Below are positions 33,952 through 45,832 of a stretch of 64,000 nucleotides of DNA, piece by piece; position 1 is the stretch's first letter; each line of letters starts with the position of its first letter. A model generated the notes under the pieces. It was not told where the DNA came from. It did no database searches and was given only the letters and a program-made list of their open reading frames with translations. The position numbers and the translations under genes were made by a program. This DNA comes from Knoxdaviesia capensis (Eukaryota > Ascomycota > Sordariomycetes > Microascales > Gondwanamycetaceae): NCBI GenBank assembly GCA_001510575.1, contig LNGK01000004.1:725989-789988 (forward strand). Direction: 5' to 3'.

Positions 33952-36741
33952 TTAGATGTAGCCAGGCTCGACGGGGTACGTCATCGGACCCGACTCGAGA
34001 CACCGGATGTTGTTAACCTCCGCACCGAAGTCGGTAACCACGATCTTCGGATCCTGGCCGGTACTGATAATCCGCCGATAGTCGCTCTTGGTGCTGAGCA
34101 CCCAACTCTCATGCAGCCCGCCAAAGGACCGGACTTCCTCGCCGGTCGCCAGGTCGAACACCTTGACCGACATGTCATAGCTGCCGCTGATCATGCGGCC
34201 CGACACGCTGTCAATGTGCAGGCTGCGCACAAGGCCGGCGTGGCCGGGGATCTGGTGCAGACACTCGCCGGTGTTGGCGTCCCACACCCGGATGACCTTA
34301 TCATTACCGGCCGAGGCGATAAACCGGCCATCATCGGTGAACTGCGAGCACGCCAGGCCCTTGGTATGGCCCTCGAACTCGCGGATCACCCGGCCCGTCT
34401 CGACATTCCAGAGGCGCACCTTCAGGTCGCCCGAGCAGGACACGATGGTGTTGCCGCGCATCTGCACGCCGTTGACGGGGCCGGAGTGCCCGCGGAGCTG
34501 CCGGAGCAAGTCGCCGGAGCCACGGTCCCACACGCAGATGGTGTTGTCCTTGCTGCAGGTGACAATGTAGCGCTCATCGAAGGTCAGGTTGAGCACTGCC
34601 CCCGTGTGGTGCTGCAGTCTCCGGATCGGCCGGTAGCCCGACCGCACGTTGTACACGATGCAGGTGGCATCGGAAGAGCCCGTCACCATGATGCGATCAT
34701 CATACTGCAGGCACAGAATCGACGCCTTGTGGTGGGTGGGGAACGAGACAAGCCCGGGCACTGACTCGGCGAAACGCCCGCCGCCCTCCTTAGTGGCGTA
34801 GTGCACGGGGTGCCCCTCCGCATCCAAAAGCATGTTCACATCATTGAGAATCTCTGAAGGTCCGATAACCAGCTTGCACTCGTAAGTGTGCGTGTCCCAG
34901 ATGCGAATGGTCTTGTCGCGGGATCCGGTAATAATTTTGGTTCTAGTTGGGAGTCAGGTTAGGGTTCAGGCACAAACCATGTGGGTGCGGGTATCAACCC
35001 TAAACACAGTCAAAGGCAGAAGCTACGGGCAAATAACTTACTCATCAAATTGAAGGCAGTAAATACTGTCGGAATGACCGTGAAGATAGATATGATCAGC
35101 ATATCCGTCTTGCCAGTTCATGTCGAGCTCCTGCTTGACGCGGTAGATCAGACGCCAATCCAGGTCGGGGCGGGCCGCGGGAATGCCCTGGCCAGTTCCT
35201 GGGAGGACGGGCCCACTGGTGGCAAACGAAACGGCGTTTCGGTTCAGGAAGGACTCCCGCCACACATGCTGGTTCTCCACAAGACCGAACCAGGTCTGTG
35301 AGACCCGGCTAGCAGTGGTCAGGTTGGCCGAGTCCAGGTGGGAGAGCACGTTGATGGCCAGCTCGATCGGCAGGGTAGCGATGAAATCGACCCGGTTGAT
35401 GGTGCCGCCGGCAACATCATGGGACGCGCTGTGATCACTGTACAGGAGCGAGTGGCCCAGCGGGTCGTCAGTGTAGTCGGTCATGTCCACATCGCAATCC
35501 GAGGCCGCCACGCTGATGCCAATGCCGCTCTCGTGGTCATTGGTGAAGTCGTCGGCCGTCAAACGCGCACGGACCAAGGGGGAGCCTGCGGCGCTATACC
35601 CGCTAAGGCTGCCAGGAACGGCAGAGAGCATCAGGTCGGTTGAGTGAGGCAGGTCACCATTCAGTTGGAGGTACTCGTTCTGGATGGCCACGGCTGCCTT
35701 TGCGGCCGCACCCGAGTTTCTCGGAATGAAGGGCGGCTCGCCGCCCATGGCCGGCACAGGCAGAGGGGGGGGAAGGGCTGAATAGCCCATGGCAACTGGG
35801 GCCTGCGAGTACTCAGTATCATAGTGCTCGCTGTAGCCGTAGTAGTGGGAGTAGTGGGAGTAGTCGTAGGGAGACATTGTGGAGGACTCGGTGCCGAACG
35901 ACGACTTGGAGTGGCGGAAGCTAGCAGCTTGACGCAGACGGTGCCAGGTAGACTGACTTTTGGAAGGGCGTGTGGAGGAGGGGAAGGCCGAAGACGAAGC
36001 CTGAGGGGGATAGTAAGAAGAGCTGGCTGAAGAGGACACAGGGTCGAGAGAAGAGGACGAAGTAAAGGCCGATGAGGGTGAAGATGAGTCAAACGGGGAC
36101 GATGAAAGAGACCCGCGTCGGACAATGCCCTTCACGGAGGTCGAGGCCTTCTTAAAAAGAAAACGAATAGACGTGGCGTTGTTGTTAACATTGGTGTTGA
36201 TCGCGTGGGCCGCATCGTGGGTGGGTTTGTTGGCACCAGGGGCACCGTCGTCGGAGGACTTGTTGGTCACAGAAGACACGGTGGATGTTTGGGCCAACAA
36301 CACAGCCGGTTGTGCGTCATGTCGGAAGGATCGCGGGCGATGGACGAGATTCAGTAGGTCAGCCCGGCCAGAGGGGTCAGGAGACGGCTGCTTCCCTTGG
36401 AGACCCTCATGCGTGTTCTGCAACTGTGAGTGGGGAAGGTCGCGGGAGTCTGCATCAGCTAGCATCAAAAACGACCTTGGCCGGATTCGTCTGGACAGCG
36501 AGAGGGAGATCGAGGGTCTGGGGCGGGCGGCCGCGGTCGAGGAGGTGGCTGCTTCGGGAGAGGGAGGTTGTTGTGATTGTGATTGTGATTGTGACTGTTG
36601 TGGAGGGACAGGAGGGAGGCCGACGGAGTCGAGGCCAGGTGTGGCCAGGCCAGAAACAGAGGCCACAACCAACGACGGGTCGAGGGTTGTCGGTTGGCTT
36701 GATGCAGGTCGGTCGGGAAGTTGGGCGGCTCGCGTGGCCAT
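33952..36741 (-). CDS. F-box/WD40 repeat protein (SCF substrate receptor type)
   Basis: Exons 36741-35042 and 34942-33952 encode 896 residues, joined across a 99-bp intron that interrupts the first WD40 repeat (CLQFDE|TKIITGSRDKTIRIWD). Residues 1-450 are low-complexity, rich in Ser, Pro and Gln, including a Ser-Gln repeat. An F-box is at about 451-500 (LPIELAINVLSHLDSANL...VSQTWFGLVEN...WRESFLNR). About seven WD40 repeats run from about 550 to the C-terminus, several with GH...WD signatures. The arrangement is that of Cdc4/Met30/Fbw7-like receptors, which bring phosphorylated proteins to SCF ubiquitin ligase. I cannot assign the exact orthologue. Start ATG 36741 is the first in frame. The intron carries two oppositely oriented teloboxes. 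Confidence 0.93.
34959..35003. promoter_or_regulatory. Telobox pair inside the F-box/WD40 intron
   Basis: TTAGGGTT at 34959-34966 and AACCCTAA at 34996-35003 both lie within the only intron (34943-35041). In mRNA sense they read AACCCTAA and TTAGGGTT. They could act as an intronic enhancer, or could pair as RNA (the two octamers are complementary) and bring the splice sites together. Confidence 0.5.
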
Positions 36742-38922
36742 GGTGAGTGGAGGATTCTGAGTCGAACACACCAAAGAGGAGGAATTAACAAGAGCGACTC
36801 TGCGTCAAATAGGACCACTGACGCAATGTGGGAAAACCAAAAATTCCAGCAGCAAAGAAAGGATCAGAGACACAGAACGCCAGCAAGCCAACTTTTCGAA
36901 GTTCCTCGTCGTCCTTTTTTTCTCTCTCTTTTTTTCTCGTCAACACACTCGAAACCGAGGCCGAAAAAATCGATAAGGATAACAGAGGTGTGTTATATCC
37001 AACAATGTTTGTTGTTCGGCCGGTCTTGTTTTGTGGCCTCTGAAAGAGGACGACCAGGGGGGTCGACAATAAGCGAACGACGAGATGGAGGAGGCGTAGC
37101 AGGGGCCCCTGGAAGCACGAATCAAAATACGGGACTGGGGCACTTTGACAACAGAGGTCAAGAAGAGAGGTCAAGAACGAGACGCCCCGAAGAGGTGGAG
37201 GGTTGTTGATAAAGGATGCACCCGTTGTGCAGACGGCCAGTTCGAGGGGCGTTGAAGATTATGACGAAGGAGAGGAAAAGTGGTGATCGCCTAGGAAACG
37301 AGAAGGAATGAATACTTTTCCGCAACGAACAGTATAGGGAAAGAAAATATTGAACGGGAAAAGAAAAAGCAATGAAAAGAAGAAATACAGGAGAGTGATC
37401 AACGATCAACGCAGCCACCCCTTACAGAAAAAAAAAACATAGAAAGACGCAAGGTGTCACGTCGTTCCTTTTTGTTGTTTTTTTTCTCCTGGTGTCCCTG
37501 ATATTTTTTTCAGCTTATCGGTTTTGTGTGTTCCCAACCGTATTCCGCCTTGGTCGGATGGGCCGACGCGTTAGATGGCTTCTAGTTGATTGGTAGGGCG
37601 ATTTGAAGCAGAGAAGCCAACTAGAAAGGCCACAGAAAAATAAATAAATAGAAAATAGAAAGAGGCGGCGGCCGGAGAGAAAAGTGATGAAATCAGGCTA
37701 TGCCTTAAGCAATGATAGGTCGAATAAAAGTGTACTTATCAATGTAACGGATGGGTAGCAGAGGCAAGGGGGGCGAATCCGGATCGACGGTGTTGTCCTC
37801 CAGTGGTGACGGTCATCTCATCGAAGCTGCGATTGGCCGTTGGACACAATCCACACACCAACCAACACGGTGTGTTTGTTTTGCAATCAAGCCAAATCTC
37901 ACACTGGTTCGCTGGCTATTTTAACTGCCAGGGGCCTGCAAAACCGGCGACGACAAGGCCCCAAAACCCAGCCACCAGGGACGAACAAACGGTTGCCTAT
38001 GGTTGGCCCAGGCCACGGATTCTGGTCGCATAAACGCTCCCAATATCGGATCGAGATGTGTGTTGCTTGGCTCAGGGACGGCCGGTAAGATTATTCCAGG
38101 GGGGAAGCAGGAATGATATGCGAGTTGGAAGGAGGTGCACCAGGTGAGGCTTTCAGGATGTGGTAAGGTGATATGGAATGCCAAACCAACAGAGGAATCA
38201 GGCGAAGCCAGAAAATATCTGCAGCGCCGTCGCCTTCTAGTCACGGATGGAGGATTTCTAGACTCGGAAGCCAGAAGAGCAAACTGTCGGCAGTGGCGAA
38301 AAGAAGGTAAGGCCCCAAAAAAAAAATGTTCTCGTGAGGCGATAACAATCAGCTCCGATAACGAAGACGGCTCGGAAAAGTGGTGATCGTAAATCAGGAG
38401 GAGAAGAAACGAAGAAATTACAAGATGGGAGGAAGTTCTCGATATCTATTTCTCTCGAAAAAGGAACAGTCAAAGGTTATATAATCGCCAGACCGAACAT
38501 GGACTTCAAAAAGCCAGAGAGGCAAGTTATCCGCAAAACGTGACTTATACCGCCATATGCACATGAAGAGGGGGAAGGAACTATCGTGTATCAGGACAAG
38601 CCAGTACCTTCCATGTGCATGTGTGTGCGATGCAGCTTGTGCATTTTGCAGGTGTCCATTTTGCACACTAAAAGCCCCCTCTCTCTGGCGTCTCTCCCCG
38701 GTCCAAGACAGAGCGCACACACATGGGATCGAGAAAACGAGGAGGCGTCGAAGTCATCACACCGGCCGGTTAAACGGACTGACTCGACAGTTGTGTGTTG
38801 CGGGAGACCGGCTCACGGGACTGTTCAGGAGAGAGGGTTCAGCGTAGAACACTTCGGATATCACAGGATCTCCTTCGTAGCCACGGGAGGAGGCAGGTCT
38901 AATATCATAGCTTCCAGTGGGC

Positions 38923-38936
38923 CTAGGGTTAGGGTT
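38923..38936 (+). promoter_or_regulatory. Double telobox CTAGGGTTAGGGTT
   Basis: The same 14-mer as at 11173-11186, here in apparently gene-free sequence. Confidence 0.45.
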
Positions 38937-39824
38937 GGGCGCGGAGGGGCTGGCCTCTCACCTGGGAGTCAGAGGGATCAACGCTTCAACAAGAGACATT
39001 TTGATGACCACGGGGACCCGGCCGTGGGTGTCTGACCGAGACACCTGTGGTTCCCCCTCTTCTTCTTCTTTCGCTCTCTCTTCCCTCCGTAGCACGCAGT
39101 CCGCCGGTAAAAGTCCAAAGCAGGCAAACGGAGCAGCAGACACCCCGACCGAGAACAGACACACTGTCCAACTGGAGCCCGGCTGGCGAAAAGAAGAAGA
39201 CCAACCCTGGCCGGCCGCCGGCGAACAGACAACCGTGCATTGCAGGAGATAAATAAAGTGTGTGCATACAGTAGTCAACCACTAGTTGGCGGTACAGCGG
39301 GCTACCGCTACCAGAGAAAGTATCCCTTGGCTCTGGGATATCCCCAGTTTGAAGATTCTGTGCTTCGGAACAACTGCGACGAAGATCGCTCGTGAAAAAT
39401 CTGTTGGGAGTGTAACCCTCTGTTCACGCTTCAGACAAACAGCCCATGGGACCATCAAGCGAGCAACAACCTGAAGCTGTGGCGAAAGAGGAAGAGAGCA
39501 AAAACCAGGTGGTTCCAAGGAACCTCATTGTATGGTTCCCACGATTTGGCAGTGGGAACAGAACGACCCGGACCCGCCGATCTCGTGTCTATCGGACAAC
39601 AGCTGAGCAGCCAGCCAGATTCCCACCCGGAAAAAGCAAAAAGAGACACAGCCAACCCATGTGGCGAGTCTCAATTCCCAACTTCCCACGGTGTGTGCCC
39701 CACAGCCGTCCTTTGCAAAGTTCTCCTCCCCCTCCCAGCCTCCCCTTGGCTGGCGTGCTGTCCCATCCAGGAGCACAATCACTCTTCCGGGGGGCTACAT
39801 AGCACCCTGGACTCGAACTTTGTG

Positions 39825-39842
39825 TTTTTTTTTTTTTTTTTT
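39825..39842. repeat. T18 homopolymer
   Basis: Eighteen T residues followed by ctag, resembling an exaggerated 3' splice region. No adjoining coding frame supports an exon. Confidence 0.8.
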
Positions 39843-40532
39843 CTAGGCAGAGGACCACATCGAAACCCGGGAACCAGTGCTCACCTCAGTCAACTGCATA
39901 GCAAAGCCAGCTCTGCAATAACAGCCCTCTGCTATATCGTGGTAATCCCGAGCTGTGGCCACCGCTGGCCAGTGCTTCCTGCCCCGGTATAGCCTAGACC
40001 GGCCCCTGGACACTGCAGATCACATCACCATTGCAGACCGACGGTGGAAGTCGCGGCATGCAGCCAGGAAAATTCTTAACCAGCACGCATCGTGAAGACC
40101 CAAAAGCTCTTTGTGCATTAACGCCTCTTCGGAGAGGATTCAGTTCTGGGGTGCAGGGGGTTGATGTGATGAGAAAAAAACCTTTTCTGTGCCTGCAAAC
40201 ACAGATAACCACAGGGGTCGAAGCAGGTGTTTATGGGGGGGTTTTGCTGCACGTTGAAGGAGAGCACATGCAATAAAATGAATGTCTTAAGACGAGCGAT
40301 CTCTGCGAAGAGGAAAATGCGCATGGATCGCCAGAGTCCCTCACACACTCAGCTATCCACAACCAGATAAACAAGTAATCACTACGCCGCATGTTCGTGC
40401 TTGAAGGTGCTCCGAAGCAGGGGAGAATGGCAAATGAGGAACTCGCGAACAGCGATCTACAGACAGGCCAGGTCAACCAAGCGACGAGTCAGTGCTTGAC
40501 AACCGAAATGACTTTGGGAATACTGGGCCTGG

Positions 40533-40540
40533 TTAGGGTT
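40533..40540 (+). promoter_or_regulatory. Telobox with degenerate second copy
   Basis: TTAGGGTT, followed five bases later by AGGGTTAGA. No gene start is visible within 1 kb. Confidence 0.4.
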
Positions 40541-42047
40541 GCCAGGGTTAGATTGAAGGTGTCCTGTGGCCATGCACCTGAACTTCGAGTAGGCATCTGC
40601 GACAAATGCGAGGAATCAGATGAAAAAGAAAGATGGTGTTGCTGGGCGGTGGCCGTGTCTCTAGCCCCTCGTAGTCAACTAACCAAACAAGCTGTTATAT
40701 CCGCGGCTCGATGTACAATTAGACACCAGGAACAAGTGCCGCGAGTTTCGACAGATTCCGTGTTTCCGGGCCGAAGAAGACGGCGGTGATGTCACGTCGT
40801 CCGACGGCGCAGCCCCTCACAAGTTACATTGAGATTGACTTGAGAGTGTGAAGATGCACCGAAAGGGGTTGCAGCTACTGGTTCTGGGGGACATAAGGAC
40901 AAAGTTGCTTCTATTATAAATAAGAGATCGTGTTATCATGCAAGGCTACGGGGTTGGTCTGGAGACAGAAGTTCCTGATGCATGGGAGAGAGAGTCCGAT
41001 ACAAACAACGGGAGTGCTGTGTATGCACGTTGCCAGCAACTGGATTTAGTAGCTAGACCTGAGAATGGGATCCATCGGCGGACTGTGCTTGTTGTCTGCG
41101 ATATAGAACACCACACCGCGGGCCCGGAGTTCCATGAGACTCATCACCCGGACTAGTCACTCACCTCTATGCCGTGCGTACAAAGACACTTCTACGTGAG
41201 TTCAAAACAGAAAAAAAGAAGAAGAAAAAAGAAAAAGCAGTCTATCCCCCGAAGATCACCTCCGAGAACCGGAGTGCCACCCCGGAAAGCGAACGCTCAC
41301 TGCCGGTACCCGCAGCCTTCCAGCGTCTTCCGCCCGCCAGACACTTCCGTCCCTGGAGACATTGCGTGCCACACAAGGCCAGAGACACCGCGAGCCGTGG
41401 CTGGCCGTTTTCTGGGTCTGTGTACGTGCCGTGCGCCTGTGCGTGCAGGTTGTGTGAAGATCCAGCGATCACGGGCGGGCGCGGGAACCCGGATTGGCGG
41501 GCGTGGCAGGTTCAAATCGGGGGTGCACATGTATGTGTAGCGAACATACTGTTTTCGGAGGCGGGGACATTCTGACATTCTGTCTAAACAGGCCTTGGGC
41601 GTCGAGAGCCAGCGCCGCCGTGCGGCCAAAGGAGCTTCTAGAAACTTGCAAAGAGAGGAAAATGGGAGTCGCGAACTAACGACAAGAGCGGTGCCCGAGC
41701 TGAAAGCAAAACAAAAATCCCCGCCGGAAAAAACCCTGGTAGGAACCGGAATGGAGCCAGCGAAACTTGCATCACCACATTCCAATCTGGCGATCCATTG
41801 TCCACATGGAAGGGTTAGGAGTTCAACCTTGTTGTCGGACTGATGAGGAAAATGGATAAGTTGATGGAAATGAACTTGATAATTGAGCATGTGCATAAAA
41901 AAGTTAGTTGTAAGAGGAAGAAATGGGCTAGACTAGAAATGGACAGAAGTCCAGCATTTATAGGCTAGCCAGAACCAGGCTTCAGCCCACCGGTCACGTG
42001 ATCCACGCATTTCCGTCCTTCCTCACAAACCTACGTCACACTCACCA

Positions 42048-42073
42048 GGGTTAACCCCACCATGGTTAGGGTT
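42048..42073. promoter_or_regulatory. GGGTTAACCCC palindrome plus telobox
   Basis: GGGTTAACCCC (42048-42058) is followed by TTAGGGTT (42066-42073). They lie about 1 kb before the alcohol dehydrogenase ATG, so their target is uncertain. Confidence 0.4.
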
Positions 42074-42089
42074 CGACCGACCGTTCCCG

Positions 42090-42112
42090 CCTCCTCCTCC
42101 TCCTCCTCCTCC
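42090..42112. repeat. CCT trinucleotide repeat
   Basis: Seven to eight CCT units directly after the telobox at 42066. Confidence 0.85.
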
Positions 42113-42976
42113 ACCAACAACAGCAATTGAGCCTATTTTCGCTGACGCTGCAGCAGCTGCTGCGTGCTTTTTCAAACGCGGGACCTCGCCTGACGACCAC
42201 CCGCTGATTGGATTCCCCTTCCTCTGGTCTTTTTTCCTTTCCTTGGCTGTAATCGCACCAAAACGCATGCAGTGGCCCCGAAATGGCGGCCTCTGCTTGG
42301 TGGAAAAACCCACGTCCCGCGTCGAGTGCCCACCACCGCACATTTATCTATACTGGAGACATTCCACCCCCGCCACAGATCCGGGGGGGGCCAGGTCGCT
42401 GTAGCGGGGATCCTGTGGCCGGGGGAAGTTGTCAAAACCAGCTCCTGGATATATCCTGTTCACGGCGCAGGTTCACGGCGCTTGTAGCGGTACATCCACG
42501 TCCCGCGAGCAGACGCAGGCCGTGGACGGTAGAGTTGGAGTACATATACATGCAAGCCACGACGCAAGCAAGCTATACACCCGTGGAAAAAAAAAAACCT
42601 AGGTAATAGACGCATCAGAGATGGTGGGGTGAAGAGCAGCTTTCCCACCCAGGCATTGGGAAACAATGCAGGATTTTGATTGCAGTTCTCCGAACGAGGA
42701 TCGCGAATGCCCATCGCGGGGTCAACTTTGTCTCCTCCAGCTCCTGCGGCCGCCCTTCGGTTTCGCTTTGGATGTGTACGCCGGTGATTACCCGTTGTCT
42801 TTGGAATCCTGGTGCTGTAGTACAGATATGTTTGTGACCGTGCCTGTATAAAGCAGGTATTTCTCCCGCTTTCCCCCGCTCATCTTCCAATCTGAGAAGC
42901 TGTAGCCGGGCATCCATCGCTACGGAGGAATTTTTAGCCTCTTTCCGAAAACGAACGCTGTGGCGACCTATCCCTG

Positions 42977-42996
42977 ATATATATATATATATATAT
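42977..42996. promoter_or_regulatory. TA-repeat core promoter of the alcohol dehydrogenase
   Basis: An AT tract 110-130 bp before the ATG, followed by a T/C-rich leader. It is the likely TATA element. Confidence 0.5.
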
Positions 42997-43105
42997 TAAA
43001 GCCTCAGTCGAACCTCGATTCTGTTTCTTTTTTTTTCTCCTTGTGCTCTTCAAATCTTCTTTTTTTTCGCTCATCATCGCCAATTTCCCTCCCTTCCCTC
43101 ACAAG

Positions 43106-44445
43106 ATGTCCGTCCCCGAGAAATTCACCGGCTTCCAGGTCAACTCCGCCGACACCTGGCTGGACTTCCACAAGAACCAGTTCACCCCCAAGGCCTTTGG
43201 CGACTATGACGTCGATGTCAAGATCGAGGCGTGCGGCGTGTGCGCGAGCGACGTGCACACCATCAACGGCAGCTGGGGCGCCCAGCACTACCCCCTGGCG
43301 GTCGGCCACGGTATGATATCTGTGTTCTTCCCTCTGCTTTGCTTTGTCTTGAGGGCATCGGCCAGAATCGGCCAGAATCTCTCGAGGGTTAAACCCTGTA
43401 ATTGGCCTTGTGCTTGCGGTTGCAAAACGTCAACTAACTCCAACCGACGTACGTCTCTCCGTGTAGAAATTGTCGGAACCGCCCTGCGTGTCGGCCCCAA
43501 GGTGACCCTCATCAAGCCCGGCCAGCGCGTCGGCGTCGGCGCCCAGTCGTACTCGTGCCTCAACTGCCGCCAGTGCAAGAACGACAACGAGACCTACTGC
43601 AAGAAGCAGCTCGACACCTACGGCGCCGAGTTCCCCGACGGCACCGTGTCGCAGGGCGGCTACTCGTCGCACGTGCGCACCCACGAACACTGGTAAGAGA
43701 TGTCCAGCCCTATATATCGAAAGAAAAGAAAAGAAAAGAAAAGAAAACGGAAGAAAACGGCCGCTAACAGGACGCTGTCTGTTCTCGCTGCAGGGTCTTC
43801 CCCATCCCCGAGGGCCTCCCCAGCACGTGGGCCGCCCCGATGCTGTGCGCCGGCATCACCACCTACAGCCCGCTGAAGCGCAACGGCTGCGGCCCGGGCA
43901 AGAAGGTCGGCATCGTCGGCATCGGCGGCCTGGGCCACTTCGGCCTGCTGTTTGCCAAGGCCCTGGGCGCCGACGAGGTGTGGGCCATCTCCCGCACGCG
44001 CGCCAAGGAGGCCGACGCGCTCAAGATGGGCGTCACGGGGCTGATCGCCACGTCCGAGGACGACTGGGCCAAGCCGCACGAGATGACCTTCGACCTGATC
44101 GTCAACACCGCCAACTCGTTCGACGGCTTCCAGCTCGAGACCTACCTCAGCCTGCTCGACGTGCACGGCCGCTGGGTGTCCGTCGGCCTGCCCGGCGGCG
44201 ACGGCATCACCGTGCGCAACCAGGCCATGCTCGCCAACGGCTGCTTCATGGGCACCTCGCACCTGGGCAGCCGCCGCGAGATGCTCGAGATGCTCAAGCT
44301 CGCTGCGGACACCAAGCTCAACCCGTGGATCGAGGAGGTGCCGATCTCGGCCGCGAACTTGACGAAGACGCTGGATCGCCTCGAGCACCACGATGTCAAG
44401 TACCGGTTCTGCTTGACGAACTTTGAGAATGAGTTTGGAAAATAG
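43106..44445 (+). CDS. Zinc-dependent alcohol dehydrogenase (ADH6/cinnamyl alcohol dehydrogenase type)
   Basis: Exons 43106-43310, 43467-43692 and 43794-44445 encode 360 residues, with introns of 156 and 101 bp. The catalytic zinc ligands are C46 and H68-E69 (GHE), with a third Cys in MLCAGITTYSPL. The structural zinc is held by C99, C102, C105 and C113. The Rossmann motif is VGIVGIGGLGHFG. The following SRTRAKEADA segment has a Ser/Arg pair typical of NADP(H)-using enzymes of the ADH6/ADH7 class. These reduce cinnamaldehyde-like and branched aldehydes in the cytosol. The length is exactly that of the family. Both introns are supported by uninterrupted conserved blocks. Intron 1 contains a GGGTTAAACCC palindrome; intron 2 contains an AAAAG repeat. 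The leader is CT-rich. Confidence 0.95.
43386..43396. promoter_or_regulatory. GGGTTAAACCC palindrome in intron 1 of the dehydrogenase
   Basis: Identical to the palindrome upstream of the FIT gene (23892-23902). Its intronic position parallels the telobox pair in the F-box/WD40 intron. Confidence 0.35.
43723..43747. repeat. AAAAG pentanucleotide repeat in intron 2 of the dehydrogenase
   Basis: Four to five AAAAG units within the 101-bp intron. Confidence 0.8.
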
Positions 44446-45197
44446 AGGGGGACCCGATGTGTGTGTCTTTTTATTGGGTTCAGGAGTTATATGATGTCTT
44501 TCCCCCCTTCGATGAAATTGAGATCGAGAGTGTGTGTGCCTTTGGCGTGAAGCTATCACGGCTGACTTGTCGTGTCATCATCTGCCGAAGATGGATCTGG
44601 TCAGAAATAGTCTGTGAATTCTCAAGACTCGAGAAATTGAAGTGTCTGTCGTCCGTTGAACAAATACTGCTTTCTCATACCTTTTGTAGTTGTCGTGAGG
44701 TTGTGTGTATCTGTCAAGAAGAGTGATAGCCGTAAGAAGGTCTGGAAAGAGTCAAAGGAACAGGCCGTCCAGCGCTTCCCTAGGACATGCAGCTTTTTAA
44801 AGAGGAAAAGAGCGTGAACAGGAAAAAGCACATTGGGGGGCGACGTGACTTTAAGTACACGTTCAGTGAGCCCCCTCTGGAGCCGCTCTGCAGGCACCTT
44901 GATGTCCACAGCTCCGAGGAACCCGGTACGCCAAAGGAAAGTCTCCGAAGCATGCAAATATCCATCTTATATCCATTATATCTGCGAACCGCTAAACGCC
45001 GATGTATCCGTGATTTTCGGTAATGCAAGTAATCCAATTCCAAATAACCATTGCCTTAAATGCCAAAGGGGCGATACCCGGAGGTAGCAGTAAGCATAAA
45101 CCGCCGCCGAAAGTCCAAAAGAACGCCCAAGAAACGCCCAGGTCCTTCTAAAAGGAGGAACCCCAAAAAAGAAAAAGAAAAAAACAAAAGGCAGGTC
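44446..45197. other. Convergent 3' spacer
   Basis: 752 bp between the converging dehydrogenase gene and the unrecognised minus-strand gene. It is AT-rich and has no supported gene. Confidence 0.6.
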
Positions 45198-45755
45198 TTA
45201 GCACTGAGGAGCGTAGTTGAACCCGACGATGCCCACAGCCAGGAGCACGTCGACGTCATCAACGCCGCACCGGAACACCGACACGCGCCGGCCGATAATC
45301 CCATCGCCGCCGACCTCAAGGGGTACCGGCGCGGGAAGCATGACACCGGATGGAGCCGAGCCGACTCCAGACTCGGACATCAGAGCCTGCGAGTCCAGCT
45401 GGAGGCCGAGAAGCACGGCGTTGTCGTCCAGGGTGAGCGCGACGTTTCCGTACTGACTTTGGCGGGGGTTAGTTTGGGTATTTCGGATTCCCGAAGAAAC
45501 GACGGCGTGTGTCTGGACTTACTGGATGACGATGCGCAGGCTCTCGGCGGAAAAGGCGCTGTCCACGGGAATGAGTTGGGCGTGGGTCGCGGTGCGGGCG
45601 GCCGGCAGACCGGGGGTATGCAGGATGAGGTCTCCGGAGAGCGAGTCGGCGGCTCGTTTCGCGGTGGAGCAGCTGTTGAACGCGGACGGCTCTGGAGGGC
45701 GGAGGACCACCAGGGCGCCTCCGCGGGGCCGGCCGAGGGTTTCGGGGCCGCACAT
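45198..45755 (-). CDS. Unrecognised small protein, two exons
   Basis: On the minus strand, exons 45755-45523 and 45456-45198 give 163 residues starting MCGPETLGRPRGG and ending VGFNYAPQC. The donor is CA|GTAAGT and a CTAAC branch site is present. To keep the well-composed downstream frame (YGNVALTLDDNAVLLGLQL), the acceptor must be AAAG just upstream of a CAG, which would give the wrong frame. That is atypical but possible. A TATATA at 45827-45832 lies 72 bp upstream and favours this ATG over a longer GTG-started frame to 45806. The product is soluble, acidic and Leu/Val-rich, with no signal peptide or membrane segment. It could be a lineage-specific protein of unknown function. Confidence 0.6.
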
Positions 45756-45826
45756 GTTTGGGTGGTAAAAAAAGAGAGCGCGAACGTTTTCCGTGATGCT
45801 GGACACAGCCGCGTTCGATTATGGAC

Positions 45827-45832
45827 TATATA
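45827..45832 (-). promoter_or_regulatory. TATA box of the small unrecognised gene
   Basis: TATATA, 72 bp before the minus-strand ATG at 45755. Confidence 0.45.

Larger units (their letters stand above)
36742..43105. other. 6.4-kb gap between F-box/WD40 and alcohol dehydrogenase genes
   Basis: No gene is supported on either strand. It contains the F-box/WD40 promoter, three telobox sites (38923, 40533, 42066), an 18-nt T run (39825-39842), a CCT repeat (42090-42112) and the TA-rich promoter of the dehydrogenase. ATG-started open frames such as 40391-40789 lack protein-like composition. Non-coding transcripts are possible. Confidence 0.5.

Noticed and set aside
41510..41520. B-box-like GGTTCAAATCG on the plus strand
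   Set aside because: No T stem and no cloverleaf can be drawn.
41297..41896. 199-codon open frame on the minus strand
   Set aside because: Part of it looks like a translated tRNA-like segment, but no tRNA folds there and the rest is low-quality sequence.
45756..45806. 17-codon extension of the small unrecognised protein
   Set aside because: It begins with GTG, and the TATA box at 45827 leaves almost no room for a leader. The ATG at 45755 is preferred.
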